Positions 44,091-51,811 of a stretch of DNA of 64,000 bases are shown here, piece by piece; positions within the stretch are counted from its first letter, which is position 1, and each line of letters starts with the position of its first letter. Position numbers and translations under genes: made by a program. Origin of the DNA: Lentimicrobiaceae bacterium (GTDB taxonomy: Bacteria; Bacteroidota; Bacteroidia; Bacteroidales; F082); NCBI GenBank assembly GCA_015061365.1, contig SUWS01000001.1, positions 84,541 to 148,540 of the forward strand, written 5' to 3'. The notes under the pieces were generated by a model. It searched no databases. It saw nothing but the letters and a program-made list of their open reading frames with translations, and was not told the origin of the DNA.

Positions 44091-45362
44091 ATGGATAAAA
44101 ATATTCTAAAGAGAATAATAATAGAATATCAGAATATAACTTCTGAAGTGTCATTGACAAGAAGAGATTTTAATTTTTCATCTAAGTCTAATGATGTTCT
44201 TGTTGGATTGAGGCGTTCAGGAAAATCGTATATGATGTTTCAGAAGATACAGCAACTGATAGAGGAAGGTCATAAAAAAGAAGAAATATTATATATAAAC
44301 TTTGAAGATGACAGACTCATGGATTTTCAAGTTGATGATTTTGAGTTGCTGAAACTATCATACGAAGAGTTATATCCATACAGGCCTATTTTCTTCCTTG
44401 ATGAGATACAGAATATTTTTAATTGGGAAAAGTTTGCGAGAAGATTAGCAGACCAACAATATCAGGTATTTATCACAGGAAGCAACGCGAAGATGTTAAG
44501 CAGCGAGATTGCAACAACATTAGGAGGCAGATTTTTTATTCACAACATTTATCCTTATTCTTTTGCAGAATATCTTAATGCGTCGAATATTGCTATCAAT
44601 GATAATCTTGACTATCAAAACAACTCTGAGATAATACGCGCTTTTTCACATTATTTCACTTTTGGCGGATTGCCAGAAATGCAAAAAGTTCCTGTAGCAG
44701 AAAAACGCTTATGGCTAAGCAGTCTTTACAACAAAATATTTTTCGGCGACTTGCTGAGCAGATACAGCATTAGAAACGACATGGCTTTAAAAGTCTTAGT
44801 AAGGAAGCTCGCCGACAGCATCAAGCAACCTACTTCTTTTAACAGAATAGCAAACATTGTGTCTTCTTCCGGACAGAAAATCAAGACAGACACCGTGATA
44901 GAATATCTTAAATATTTAGAGGAGACATGGTTAATTTTCTCATTAGAAAACATCTCGTCAAAATTAAACGAAAAGGTCTCTAACAAGAAATACTACTTCA
45001 TCGACAACGGTATTTTGAACTTATTTCTTATCGACGGAACGACATCCTTATTTGAAAATATGCTTGCCATATATTTGAAACAACATTACGGACATGAACT
45101 ATATTATTATAACAAAGACGTAGAAGTAGATTTCTATCTTTATGAGTCACAGATTGCAATTCAGGCTTGCTACAATATGTCAGAAGCATCAACAAGAAAT
45201 AGGGAAATCAACGATTTAGTTAAGTTCTCGAAATTTCTGCCCTGCAAGAAATTGTATGTCATAACCAATGACGAAGAAGACACGATAGAAAAAGAAGGAT
45301 TAGAGATAAAAATAACACCTTTGTGGAAGTTTATGATTGCTCCTGATTTTATTGAAAACTGA
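44091..45362 (+). CDS. AAA_14/DUF4143 family ATPase
   Basis: 423 residues. Walker A GLRRSGKSYMMF, Walker B FFLDEIQNIFNWEKF, sensor-like ITGSNAKMLSSEIATTLGGRF, then the DUF4143 C-terminal domain with KKYYFIDNGILNLFL and VEVDFYLYESQIAIQACY, a nuclease-like D...VDF pattern. These ATPases are patchily distributed and their role is unknown. The gene sits alone in the island between hutI and ftcD, flanked by copies of the same AT-rich repeat. The final EN and TGA fall in an octamer array. Confidence 0.9.
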   Translation: MDKNILKRIIIEYQNITSEVSLTRRDFNFSSKSNDVLVGLRRSGKSYMMFQKIQQLIEEGHKKEEILYINFEDDRLMDFQVDDFELLKLSYEELYPYRPIFFLDEIQNIFNWEKFARRLADQQYQVFITGSNAKMLSSEIATTLGGRFFIHNIYPYSFAEYLNASNIAINDNLDYQNNSEIIRAFSHYFTFGGLPEMQKVPVAEKRLWLSSLYNKIFFGDLLSRYSIRNDMALKVLVRKLADSIKQPTSFNRIANIVSSSGQKIKTDTVIEYLKYLEETWLIFSLENISSKLNEKVSNKKYYFIDNGILNLFLIDGTTSLFENMLAIYLKQHYGHELYYYNKDVEVDFYLYESQIAIQACYNMSEASTRNREINDLVKFSKFLPCKKLYVITNDEEDTIEKEGLEIKITPLWKFMIAPDFIEN

Positions 45363-45391
45363 GAAACTGAAAAACTGAGAAACTGAGAAAT
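45355..45391. repeat. Octamer array (AAACTGAG) spanning the AAA_14 stop codon
   Basis: AAACTGAG, AAACTGAA, AAACTGAG, AAACTGAG. Supplies the TGA at 45360-45362. Confidence 0.8.
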
Positions 45392-45428
45392 GTTGACTTG
45401 GTGACTTATTAAGACGTATCAATTACTA

Positions 45429-45488
45429 TTAATTCATAATTCACAATTAAATGAATACATCATATTAATTATGAATTATGCATTAAAA
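45429..45488. repeat. AT-rich inverted-repeat element, copy 2
   Basis: Same order of parts as 43388-43459: TTCATAATT, GAATACATC, TTAATTATGAATTATGCATT. Confidence 0.65.
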
Positions 45489-45526
45489 TAAATCGTTTTT
45501 TTGTGAAATACTTATAATTAATTTTA

Positions 45527-45534
45527 TAATTTTG
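45527..45534 (+). promoter_or_regulatory. -7 box (TAATTTTG) for ftcD
   Basis: TAnnTTTG, 77 bases before the ATG at 45612. It gives ftcD its own promoter, independent of hutI. Confidence 0.5.
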
Positions 45535-45611
45535 CATACGGAAGATAAGGATGGTGACTCTGTCCTTGTTTTTCTTTTTTACAGACGGAAATAATTATAA
45601 ATAAGATAGAT

Positions 45612-47312
45612 ATGAAACAGATTATCGAATGTGTTCCTAATATCAGCGAAGGTCGCGATATGAACATCATCAATCAGGTGACAGCCGAGATTGAAAAAGT
45701 TGAAGGCGTGAAATTGTTAGACGTCGATCCAGGTGCAACGACAAACAGAACAGTCATCACTTTTGTTGGTGAGCCAAAGAACGTTTGTGAGGCAGCATTC
45801 CGCGTAGTGAAGAAAGCCGCAGAACTTATCGACATGCGTAACCATCACGGTGACCATCCTCGTTTCGGCGCTACCGACGTTTGTCCTTTGGTTCCGGTAT
45901 CTGGCATCACAATGGAAGAGGTCGTGGAATACGCACGCCAACTTGGTGAGAGAATCGGCAACGAATTGGAAATTCCAGTGTTCTGCTACGAAAACGCTGC
46001 TTTCTGCTCAGAAAGACGTAACCTCGCAGTATGCCGTGCCGGCGAATATGAAGCTCTTTCAGAGAGATTGAACTCAGGCAACTGCAAACCTGACTTTGGT
46101 CCAGCTTGCTTCAATGAGCGTGTCGCTACCACAGGCGCAACAGCAGTCGGAGCACGCGACTTCTTAGTAGCTATCAACTACAACTTGAACACAACGTCAA
46201 CACGTCGTGCCAACGCCATCGCTTTCGACGTTCGCGAAAAAGGTCGCCCGATGCGTCAAGGTCCTAAAGTGACAGACAAACCTGTTAAAGACGAAAACGG
46301 TAACCCAGTCATGATTCCAGGTTCATTGCCAGGAACAAAAGCTATCGGCTGGTTCATCGAAGAATACGGTATCGCTCAAGTTTCAATGAATATCACCAAC
46401 ATCGCTAAGACTCCAGTTCACGTCTGTTTTGAAGAAGTATGCGCAAAAGCAGCAGCACGTGGCGTACGCGTAACAGGTTGTGAGATAGTAGGTCTCGTTC
46501 CTAAGAGCGTTCTCATTGATGCAGGTCGTTTCTACCTTGCAAAACAAGAACGTTCGTTAGGTGTCAGCGAAGACGAAATCATGAAGATCGCTATAAAGTC
46601 GATGGGCTTGGACGATTTGAAACCTTTCAACCCACAAGAGAAAGTTATTGAGTTTATGATTGAAGACCACTCACAGAAGAAGTTGGTCGACATGACATGT
46701 GCAGCTTTCGCCGATGAGACAGCAAGCGAAAGTCCAGCACCAGGCGGCGGTTCAATCTCAGCATATATGGGAGCACTCGGCGCATCATTGGCAACGATGG
46801 TAGCTAACTTGTCATCACACAAGCCAGGTTGGGACGACAGATGGGAATTCTTCTCACAATGGGCAGAGAAAGGTCAGGCTATAAAGAACCAACTCATTCA
46901 TTTGGTTGACGAAGATACCAACGCTTTCAACAAGATTATGGATGCACTCGGTTTGCCAAAGAAGACCGACGAGGAAAAAGAAATCCGTAAGCAAGCTATT
47001 GAAGACGCTTCTAAATACGCTATCGAGGTTCCATTCAGAACAATGGAAGTGGCATACTCAGCATTTGAAGTCGTTGAAGCTATGGTTAATGACGGCAATC
47101 CGGCTTCGGTGTCAGACGCAGGTGTCGGAGCTATGTGTTGCAGAAGTGCCGTTATGGGAGCATATTTGAACGTTAAGATCAATGCTGCAGGCATAAAAGA
47201 CAGAGAGTTCGCTGAAAAAATGGTTCAAGCTGGTGCGGAAATAGAACGCAAGGCTATGGAAAAAGAAGCCGAACTCTTGGTTAAAGTAAATAAAATTATC
47301 AACAAAGAATAG
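45612..47312 (+). CDS. ftcD: Bifunctional glutamate formimidoyltransferase / formimidoyltetrahydrofolate cyclodeaminase
   Basis: 566 residues. The N-terminal formiminotransferase (about 1-300) starts IIECVPNISEGRDMNIINQV and has RNHHGDHPRFGATDVCPLVP with the catalytic His. The C-terminal cyclodeaminase (about 355-560) has ASESPAPGGGSISAYMGALGASLATMV. It moves the formimino group from formiminoglutamate to tetrahydrofolate and releases ammonia, giving glutamate and methenyl-THF for FolD. Fusion of the two domains is usual in Bacteroidetes and animals. It works directly after HutI. Confidence 0.97.
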   Translation: MKQIIECVPNISEGRDMNIINQVTAEIEKVEGVKLLDVDPGATTNRTVITFVGEPKNVCEAAFRVVKKAAELIDMRNHHGDHPRFGATDVCPLVPVSGITMEEVVEYARQLGERIGNELEIPVFCYENAAFCSERRNLAVCRAGEYEALSERLNSGNCKPDFGPACFNERVATTGATAVGARDFLVAINYNLNTTSTRRANAIAFDVREKGRPMRQGPKVTDKPVKDENGNPVMIPGSLPGTKAIGWFIEEYGIAQVSMNITNIAKTPVHVCFEEVCAKAAARGVRVTGCEIVGLVPKSVLIDAGRFYLAKQERSLGVSEDEIMKIAIKSMGLDDLKPFNPQEKVIEFMIEDHSQKKLVDMTCAAFADETASESPAPGGGSISAYMGALGASLATMVANLSSHKPGWDDRWEFFSQWAEKGQAIKNQLIHLVDEDTNAFNKIMDALGLPKKTDEEKEIRKQAIEDASKYAIEVPFRTMEVAYSAFEVVEAMVNDGNPASVSDAGVGAMCCRSAVMGAYLNVKINAAGIKDREFAEKMVQAGAEIERKAMEKEAELLVKVNKIINKE

Positions 47313-47401
47313 TCAAATAGTTGTAAATCAAAGTTTTGGATTGTTGAATAATAAAAATTAAATTTTGAGAAAAAAGTATTGGCATTTAAGAAATAAATGT
47401 G

Positions 47402-47409
47402 TATTTTTG
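47402..47409 (+). promoter_or_regulatory. -7 box (TATTTTTG) for rpmG
   Basis: TAnnTTTG, 28 bases before the rpmG ATG. Confidence 0.55.
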
Positions 47410-47437
47410 CAATCCAAAATCTGAAAGGAATAGAAAA

Positions 47438-47626
47438 ATGGCAAAGAAGACAAAAGACGCACGTGTACAAGTAATATTGGAATGTACAGAGCACAAGGCA
47501 AGCGGTATGCCTGGCACATCTCGTTACATTACAACGAAGAATAAGAAAAACACACCAGAAAGATTGGAACTTAAGAAATACAACCCAATCTTAAAGAAAA
47601 TGACTGTTCACAAAGAAATTAAATAA
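47438..47626 (+). CDS. rpmG: 50S ribosomal protein L33
   Basis: 62 residues, [20 protein letters not shown] then [24 protein letters not shown]. Full-length L33 with no zinc Cys pairs (a C-minus form: only one Cys). ATG 47438 follows a -7 box; the longer open frame from 47399 is not part of the family. In Bacteroidetes rpmB usually precedes it; here ftcD does, and rpmB is not in the window. It is followed by the DUF4295 gene 10 bp later. Confidence 0.95.
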   Translation: MAKKTKDARVQVILECTEHKASGMPGTSRYITTKNKKNTPERLELKKYNPILKKMTVHKEIK

Positions 47627-47636
47627 GGATTAAGCC

Positions 47637-47795
47637 ATGGCAAAGAAAGTTGTTGCAACATTGCGTACTCTTGGTAAAGAGTATTCAAAGGTTATCAGAA
47701 TGAAGAGATCAGAAAAAACCAACGCTTATTATTTCGAGGAAACAATCGTTCCTATCGATCAAGTACAAGAGTTCATAGCAAAGAAATAATATAGG
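47637..47795 (+). CDS. DUF4295 family small protein with an apparent 3' frameshift
   Basis: The start MAKKVVATLRTLGKEYSKVI and SEKTNAYYFEETIVPID match DUF4295, a roughly 50-residue basic protein always found after L33 in Bacteroidetes. After ATCGATC at 47754-47760 an extra C puts the end out of frame: as given it reads PSTRVHSKEII and stops at 47795. Removing one C gives QVQEFIAKK with TAA at 47788-47790, the normal family ending. Either a base error in the assembly or a real altered C-terminus. Too short for usual ORF length limits. Confidence 0.8.
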
Positions 47796-47816
47796 TTATT
47801 TTTTGAATGCATACAA

Positions 47817-47856
47817 TAGCTTCTCCGAGAAATCGGGGGAGCTTTTTGTGTTCTCG
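47817..47856 (+). terminator. Terminator after the rpmG-DUF4295 unit
   Basis: AGCTTCTCCGA pairs with TCGGGGGAGCT (two G-U pairs) and is followed by TTTTTGTG. Ends are approximate. Confidence 0.7.
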
Positions 47857-47925
47857 TTTGGCTAAAGGCTAATGTCTAAAGACAAAAGGGATGATAAAAA
47901 AAATCTTTCGTCATTCGTCATTCGT

Positions 47926-47939
47926 CTTTAGACTTTTAT
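47926..47939. repeat. Heptamer array (TCGTCAT) before ftsY
   Basis: TCGTCAT units in tandem followed by TCGTCTT, TAGACTT, running up to the ftsY -7 box; the array begins near 47910. Confidence 0.6.
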
Positions 47940-47947
47940 TATCTTTG
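47940..47947 (+). promoter_or_regulatory. -7 box (TATCTTTG) for ftsY-rimO
   Basis: TAnnTTTG, 17 bases before the ftsY ATG. Confidence 0.6.
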
Positions 47948-47964
47948 CAAAAAAGCGTAAAATT

Positions 47965-48942
47965 ATGGGTATATTTTCATTTTTCAAGAGAAACAAGGAA
48001 GTCGAGAAAGAACAGAAACAGGAACTCGACAAAGGGTTGGAAAAGACACGTACAAGCGTATTTGATAGAATCTCAAAGGCTATCATGGGTAAGTCGAAAG
48101 TTGATGATGAGGTCCTTGATAATCTTGAAGAGATTTTGGTGACATCTGATGTAGGTGTCGATACGACATTGAAAATAATCGCACGTATCCAGGAACGTGT
48201 CGCCCGTGACAAATATCTTGGAACTAATGAACTGAACCGAATACTTAAAGAGGAGATAGCAGCTTTGTTGCAGGAGAATAACTCTGGCGACGGAACAACA
48301 TTCGATATCCCGGAAGGTAAGAAACCTTACGTTATTTTAGTCGTCGGTGTCAATGGAGTAGGTAAGACCACGACGATAGGTAAGTTGGCTCATAATTTCA
48401 AGAAAGCGGGCAAGAGTGTCTTGCTCGGAGCTTCCGATACTTTCAGAGCTGCCGCTGTAGATCAGCTTACGATATGGTCGGAGCGTGTGGGAGTGCCTAT
48501 CGTGTCGCACGGCATGAACGCAGACCCTGCATCTGTCGCTTACGACGCGGTGAAGACTGCTGTTCAACAGGATATTGATATAGTGATCATCGATACGGCA
48601 GGTCGTTTGCATAACAAGATAAATCTCATGAACGAGCTTTCTAAGATTAAGAAGGTATGTCAGAAAGTTATCCCTGATGCTCCGCATGAAGTGCTTCTCG
48701 TACTTGACGCTTCGACAGGACAAAACGCTATCGAGCAGGCTCGTCAGTTTATGGCGGCTACTGAAGTCAATGCGCTGGCTCTTACAAAACTCGATGGTAC
48801 GGCAAAAGGCGGCGTGGTGATTGGCATCTCCGATCAATTCAAGATTCCGGTGAAATATATAGGAGTGGGAGAAGGCATGGATCATCTTCAGATATTCGAT
48901 AGGAATGATTTCGTAAACAGTCTTTTTGAAGGAAGAAATTGA
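47965..48942 (+). CDS. ftsY: Signal recognition particle receptor FtsY
   Basis: 325 residues. SRP receptor GTPase that docks SRP-ribosome complexes at the inner membrane. A short charged N-terminus without the long acidic A-domain, then the N-domain (EVLDNLEEILVTSDVGVDTT) and the G-domain: GVNGVGKTTTIGKLA, DTFRAAAVDQL, DTAGRLHNK, TKLDGTAKGG, YIGVGEGMDHLQIF. rimO starts 5 bp after its stop. Own promoter. The conserved rpmG-DUF4295-ftsY-rimO order supports the call. Confidence 0.97.
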   Translation: MGIFSFFKRNKEVEKEQKQELDKGLEKTRTSVFDRISKAIMGKSKVDDEVLDNLEEILVTSDVGVDTTLKIIARIQERVARDKYLGTNELNRILKEEIAALLQENNSGDGTTFDIPEGKKPYVILVVGVNGVGKTTTIGKLAHNFKKAGKSVLLGASDTFRAAAVDQLTIWSERVGVPIVSHGMNADPASVAYDAVKTAVQQDIDIVIIDTAGRLHNKINLMNELSKIKKVCQKVIPDAPHEVLLVLDASTGQNAIEQARQFMAATEVNALALTKLDGTAKGGVVIGISDQFKIPVKYIGVGEGMDHLQIFDRNDFVNSLFEGRN

Positions 48943-48947
48943 TAGAA

Positions 48948-50333
48948 ATGAGAAAACCCAAAATCAACATCGTTACATTAGGATGTTCCAAAAACAAAGT
49001 CGATTCAGAAAGACTTGCTGCTATACTCAGTGATAAATACGACATACTTCACGACTCCGATAAGAAATCCGATGTGGTGATAATCAACACTTGCGGTTTC
49101 ATCGGCGACGCCAAAGAAGAGTCTATAGATACGATATTAGAATATGCAGAGCTGAGAAAAGCCAATAAGATTAAGAGACTTTATGTGATGGGCTGTCTCT
49201 CGCAACGTTACCGCAAAGATTTGCAAGAAGAGATTCATGAGGTGGACGGCTTCTTCGGAGTGGAATCGGTGTCGCTCATCGCGGAAGATATTTTAAAATT
49301 GGAAAGTTCAGAATCTGAAAATCTGAATAAATCTACTTCTCAGATTCAAAACCTCTCAGATTCTCAAGTTCTCAGATTCTCAGATTTAAAATACAATCAC
49401 GAGAGAGTTCTTTCTACACCAAGTCATTACGCTTATCTGAAGATCTCTGAGGGATGCAACCGTCGTTGTGCATTCTGCGCGATACCTCTGATTCGTGGCG
49501 AACACGTTTCTGTTCCGATGGAGGATTTGATAAAAGAAGCTGAGCTTCTCGCTAAGAAAGGCGTGAAAGAATTGATACTTATAGCTCAGGATCTTACATA
49601 TTACGGTCGCGATATCGACGGACAATATCATATAGTGGAACTCGTGAAACGTCTTCTCGAGATCAAAGGGTTTGAATGGATAAGACTGCATTACGGTTAT
49701 CCTCAAGGCTTCCCTGACGAACTCTTAGATTTGATGAACAACGAACCGAGAATCTGTAATTATATCGACCTGCCTTTGCAGCATATCAGCACGCCTATTT
49801 TGAAGAATATGAGACGCGGCGTCGATAAAGAACAGACTATTAACTTCGTGAACAACGCTCGTAACAGAGTTCCTGGCATAGCTTTCAGAACTACGTTTAT
49901 CGTCGGATTCCCTGGTGAGACGGAAGAGCAGTTTGAGGAACTATGCGATTTCGTCAGAGAAATGAAGTTCGAACGCGCTGGAGTGTTCGCCTATTCCGCG
50001 GAAGAAGGAACACCGGCATACGAAATGGAAGATGATGTCCCTGATGAGGTGAAACAGGAACGCGTGGATACTATCATGGCGATACAGCAGAATATCTCTT
50101 TGGAGACAAACGAGAAGAGAGTAGGTACGATAGAGAAAGTCTTGATTGATAGAATTGAAGGCGATTATTATATCGGAAGAACACAGTACGACTCGCCAGA
50201 AGTCGACGACGAGATCTTGATTTCTGTTGATGAAGTTAAATTGAACATCGGCGACTTTGTAAATGTGAAACTGACAAAAGCCGATTACTTCGATTTGTAT
50301 GGAAGCACGATCGAATTGAAAATTGAAAATTGA
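48948..50333 (+). CDS. rimO: Ribosomal protein S12 methylthiotransferase RimO
   Basis: 461 residues. Adds a methylthio group to an Asp of S12. Domains: N-terminal MTTase with cluster Cys in LGCSKNKVDSE, NTCGFIGDA and MGCLSQRY; radical SAM with EGCNRRCAFCAIP; TRAM domain at the end. ATG 48948 was chosen over TTG 48939. Between the first two domains (about residues 120-147) an octamer repeat array adds about 28 Ser/Gln/Asn/Leu-rich residues in frame. The last residues (IELKIEN) and TGA come from a heptamer array. Confidence 0.96.
   Translation: MRKPKINIVTLGCSKNKVDSERLAAILSDKYDILHDSDKKSDVVIINTCGFIGDAKEESIDTILEYAELRKANKIKRLYVMGCLSQRYRKDLQEEIHEVDGFFGVESVSLIAEDILKLESSESENLNKSTSQIQNLSDSQVLRFSDLKYNHERVLSTPSHYAYLKISEGCNRRCAFCAIPLIRGEHVSVPMEDLIKEAELLAKKGVKELILIAQDLTYYGRDIDGQYHIVELVKRLLEIKGFEWIRLHYGYPQGFPDELLDLMNNEPRICNYIDLPLQHISTPILKNMRRGVDKEQTINFVNNARNRVPGIAFRTTFIVGFPGETEEQFEELCDFVREMKFERAGVFAYSAEEGTPAYEMEDDVPDEVKQERVDTIMAIQQNISLETNEKRVGTIEKVLIDRIEGDYYIGRTQYDSPEVDDEILISVDEVKLNIGDFVNVKLTKADYFDLYGSTIELKIEN
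49304..49387. repeat. In-frame octamer array inside rimO
   Basis: AATCTGA-type units on the left and TCTCAGAT units (period 8) on the right, complementary to each other, so the RNA can fold. No stop in the rimO frame. Confidence 0.8.
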
Positions 50334-50346
50334 CAATTGAAAATTA
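50313..50346. repeat. Heptamer array (ATTGAAA) spanning the rimO stop codon
   Basis: ATTGAAA, ATTGAAA, ATTGACA, ATTGAAA. Contains the TGA at 50331-50333. Confidence 0.85.
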
Positions 50347-50349
50347 TGG

Positions 50350-50564
50350 TAGAGACGTGACATATTACACCTATAATAATTAACAATATGTAATTGGTGC
50401 GTCTCAATCGAATTGAAAGTTATGTAGAGACGTGACATATTACACCTATAACAATTAACAATATGTAATTGGTGCGTCTCAATTAAATTGAAAATTGAAA
50501 ATTATGTAGAGACGTGACATATTACACCTATGATAATTAACAATATGTAATTGGTGCGTCTCAA
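50350..50564. repeat. Three tandem 58-bp palindromic units with heptamer linkers
   Basis: Units at 50350-50407, 50425-50482 and 50507-50564 differ by only a few bases. Each begins TAGAGACGTGACATATTACA and ends TAATTGGTGCGTCTCAAT, so the ends GAGACG/CGTCTC and ATTACA/TGTAAT pair. The linkers are made of the same ATTGAAA heptamers. No open frame. This fills the gap between rimO and the DUF368 gene. Confidence 0.85.
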
Positions 50565-50721
50565 TCGAATTAAAATATGTCACGGATTTTGTTGAATGAC
50601 GTTTCATCTTCGTAAGTAGAAAAATACATTTGGTAAAAAAATATTTAGAAATGTAAAACAAAAGTTATTTTGCTGCGTTTTATGGAATAGATGTTGATAA
50701 TATCTATACAAAACAACAAGT

Positions 50722-51672
50722 ATGACAATAAAACAATATATCTCTACATTTTTTAAAGGTATGGCGATGGGAATCGTAAATGTGATTCCAGTTTCGAGCG
50801 GTACTGTGTCATTAATAATAGGTGTATTTGAACGCTTTATAAATTCTATAAAATCATTGAATTTGAAAGCGTTCAAACTTTTATTTAAGGGTGAGTTCTC
50901 CGAATTTGCAAAACGTACCGACATAAAATTCTTGCTGACATTGCTAATCGGCATTATGGCAGGAATGATACTGACAGCCATTTCTCTTAAAGCTATCTTT
51001 AAGAAATATGAGGTGTATGCTTATGCTTTTTTCATAGGTTTGATAGTAGCGTCGATTATTTATGTCTTGGGAACGATAGGGAAGAAGACGCCCAAGATGA
51101 TAATTCTGATGATTATAGCGGCAGTTTTTTCGTTTTATCTTTCTTTGAAAAGCAATCCTTATCCTAATGACAACTTTCTGTATTTGATGCTTTGTGGCGC
51201 TGTAGGCGCATTAGGCATGATAGTTCCTGGAATATCAGGTTCGCATCTCATGTTGCTGATGGGTAATTATGAACTTATTGTTACGCAGGCTATTCCTCAG
51301 ATTGCGAAATGGTCGACATGGGGACAAGGGATGATGATATTATTACCTTTTGTGATTGGTGCTGTGGTGAGTATAATTTCGGTGTCATATCTTCTGTCGT
51401 GGCTTATGAAGGAATATCGTAATGAGACCTTGTCGGTTCTGTCTGGTTTTATGATTGGAAGTCTGCCCGTAGTATATCCGTGGAAAGAAGTGCTGCCAGG
51501 AATGTTTGATTATTATTTCTATATGCCTCCAATGAATATGGAACTTGTCGTAGCGATTCTTATGGCAGTCATAGGTGCAGCCTTAGTGCTGACGTTGAGT
51601 TATTATTCAAAGAAAAAAGAAGAGAGAATGGCGAGAAAACAAAAAAGACTTGCCATGAAATCTGAATGTTGA
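50722..51672 (+). CDS. DUF368 membrane protein (polyprenyl-phosphate transporter)
   Basis: 316 residues with about eight to nine membrane segments. DUF368 signature MGIVNVIPVSSGTVSLIIGVFERFI at the start (family usually GxANxIPGvSGGT) and the pseudo-repeat MIVPGISGSHLMLLMGNYE in the middle. DUF368 proteins (PopT) have been shown to return undecaprenyl phosphate across the inner membrane for envelope synthesis. It stands alone between the repeat array and a signalling pair. The open frame starts at this ATG, and no clear -7 box is visible. Confidence 0.9.
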   Translation: MTIKQYISTFFKGMAMGIVNVIPVSSGTVSLIIGVFERFINSIKSLNLKAFKLLFKGEFSEFAKRTDIKFLLTLLIGIMAGMILTAISLKAIFKKYEVYAYAFFIGLIVASIIYVLGTIGKKTPKMIILMIIAAVFSFYLSLKSNPYPNDNFLYLMLCGAVGALGMIVPGISGSHLMLLMGNYELIVTQAIPQIAKWSTWGQGMMILLPFVIGAVVSIISVSYLLSWLMKEYRNETLSVLSGFMIGSLPVVYPWKEVLPGMFDYYFYMPPMNMELVVAILMAVIGAALVLTLSYYSKKKEERMARKQKRLAMKSEC

Positions 51673-51785
51673 GTTCATATACGGGACACGTCATTATATG
51701 ATATTTCTGTTTCTTTTCAAATACTGACGAGATTTTTCGTCGCAAAATAATAATACCGTAGTTTGTTTTTATACTTTAAATATAT

Positions 51786-51793
51786 TAAATTTG
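51786..51793 (+). promoter_or_regulatory. -7 box (TAAATTTG) for the histidine kinase gene
   Basis: TAnnTTTG, 18 bases before the ATG at 51812. Confidence 0.55.
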
Positions 51794-51811
51794 CGGTATA
51801 ATTATTTCGCT

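Noticed and set aside
44091..45362. AAA_14 ATPase as a transposase helper
   Set aside because: No IS ends, transposase or target duplication are visible around it; DUF4143 ATPases are not IstB-like.
50350..50564. CRISPR array
   Set aside because: The repeated units are palindromic and 58 bp long, and the spacers between them are themselves repeats (ATTGAAA heptamers), not unique sequences. No cas genes are nearby.
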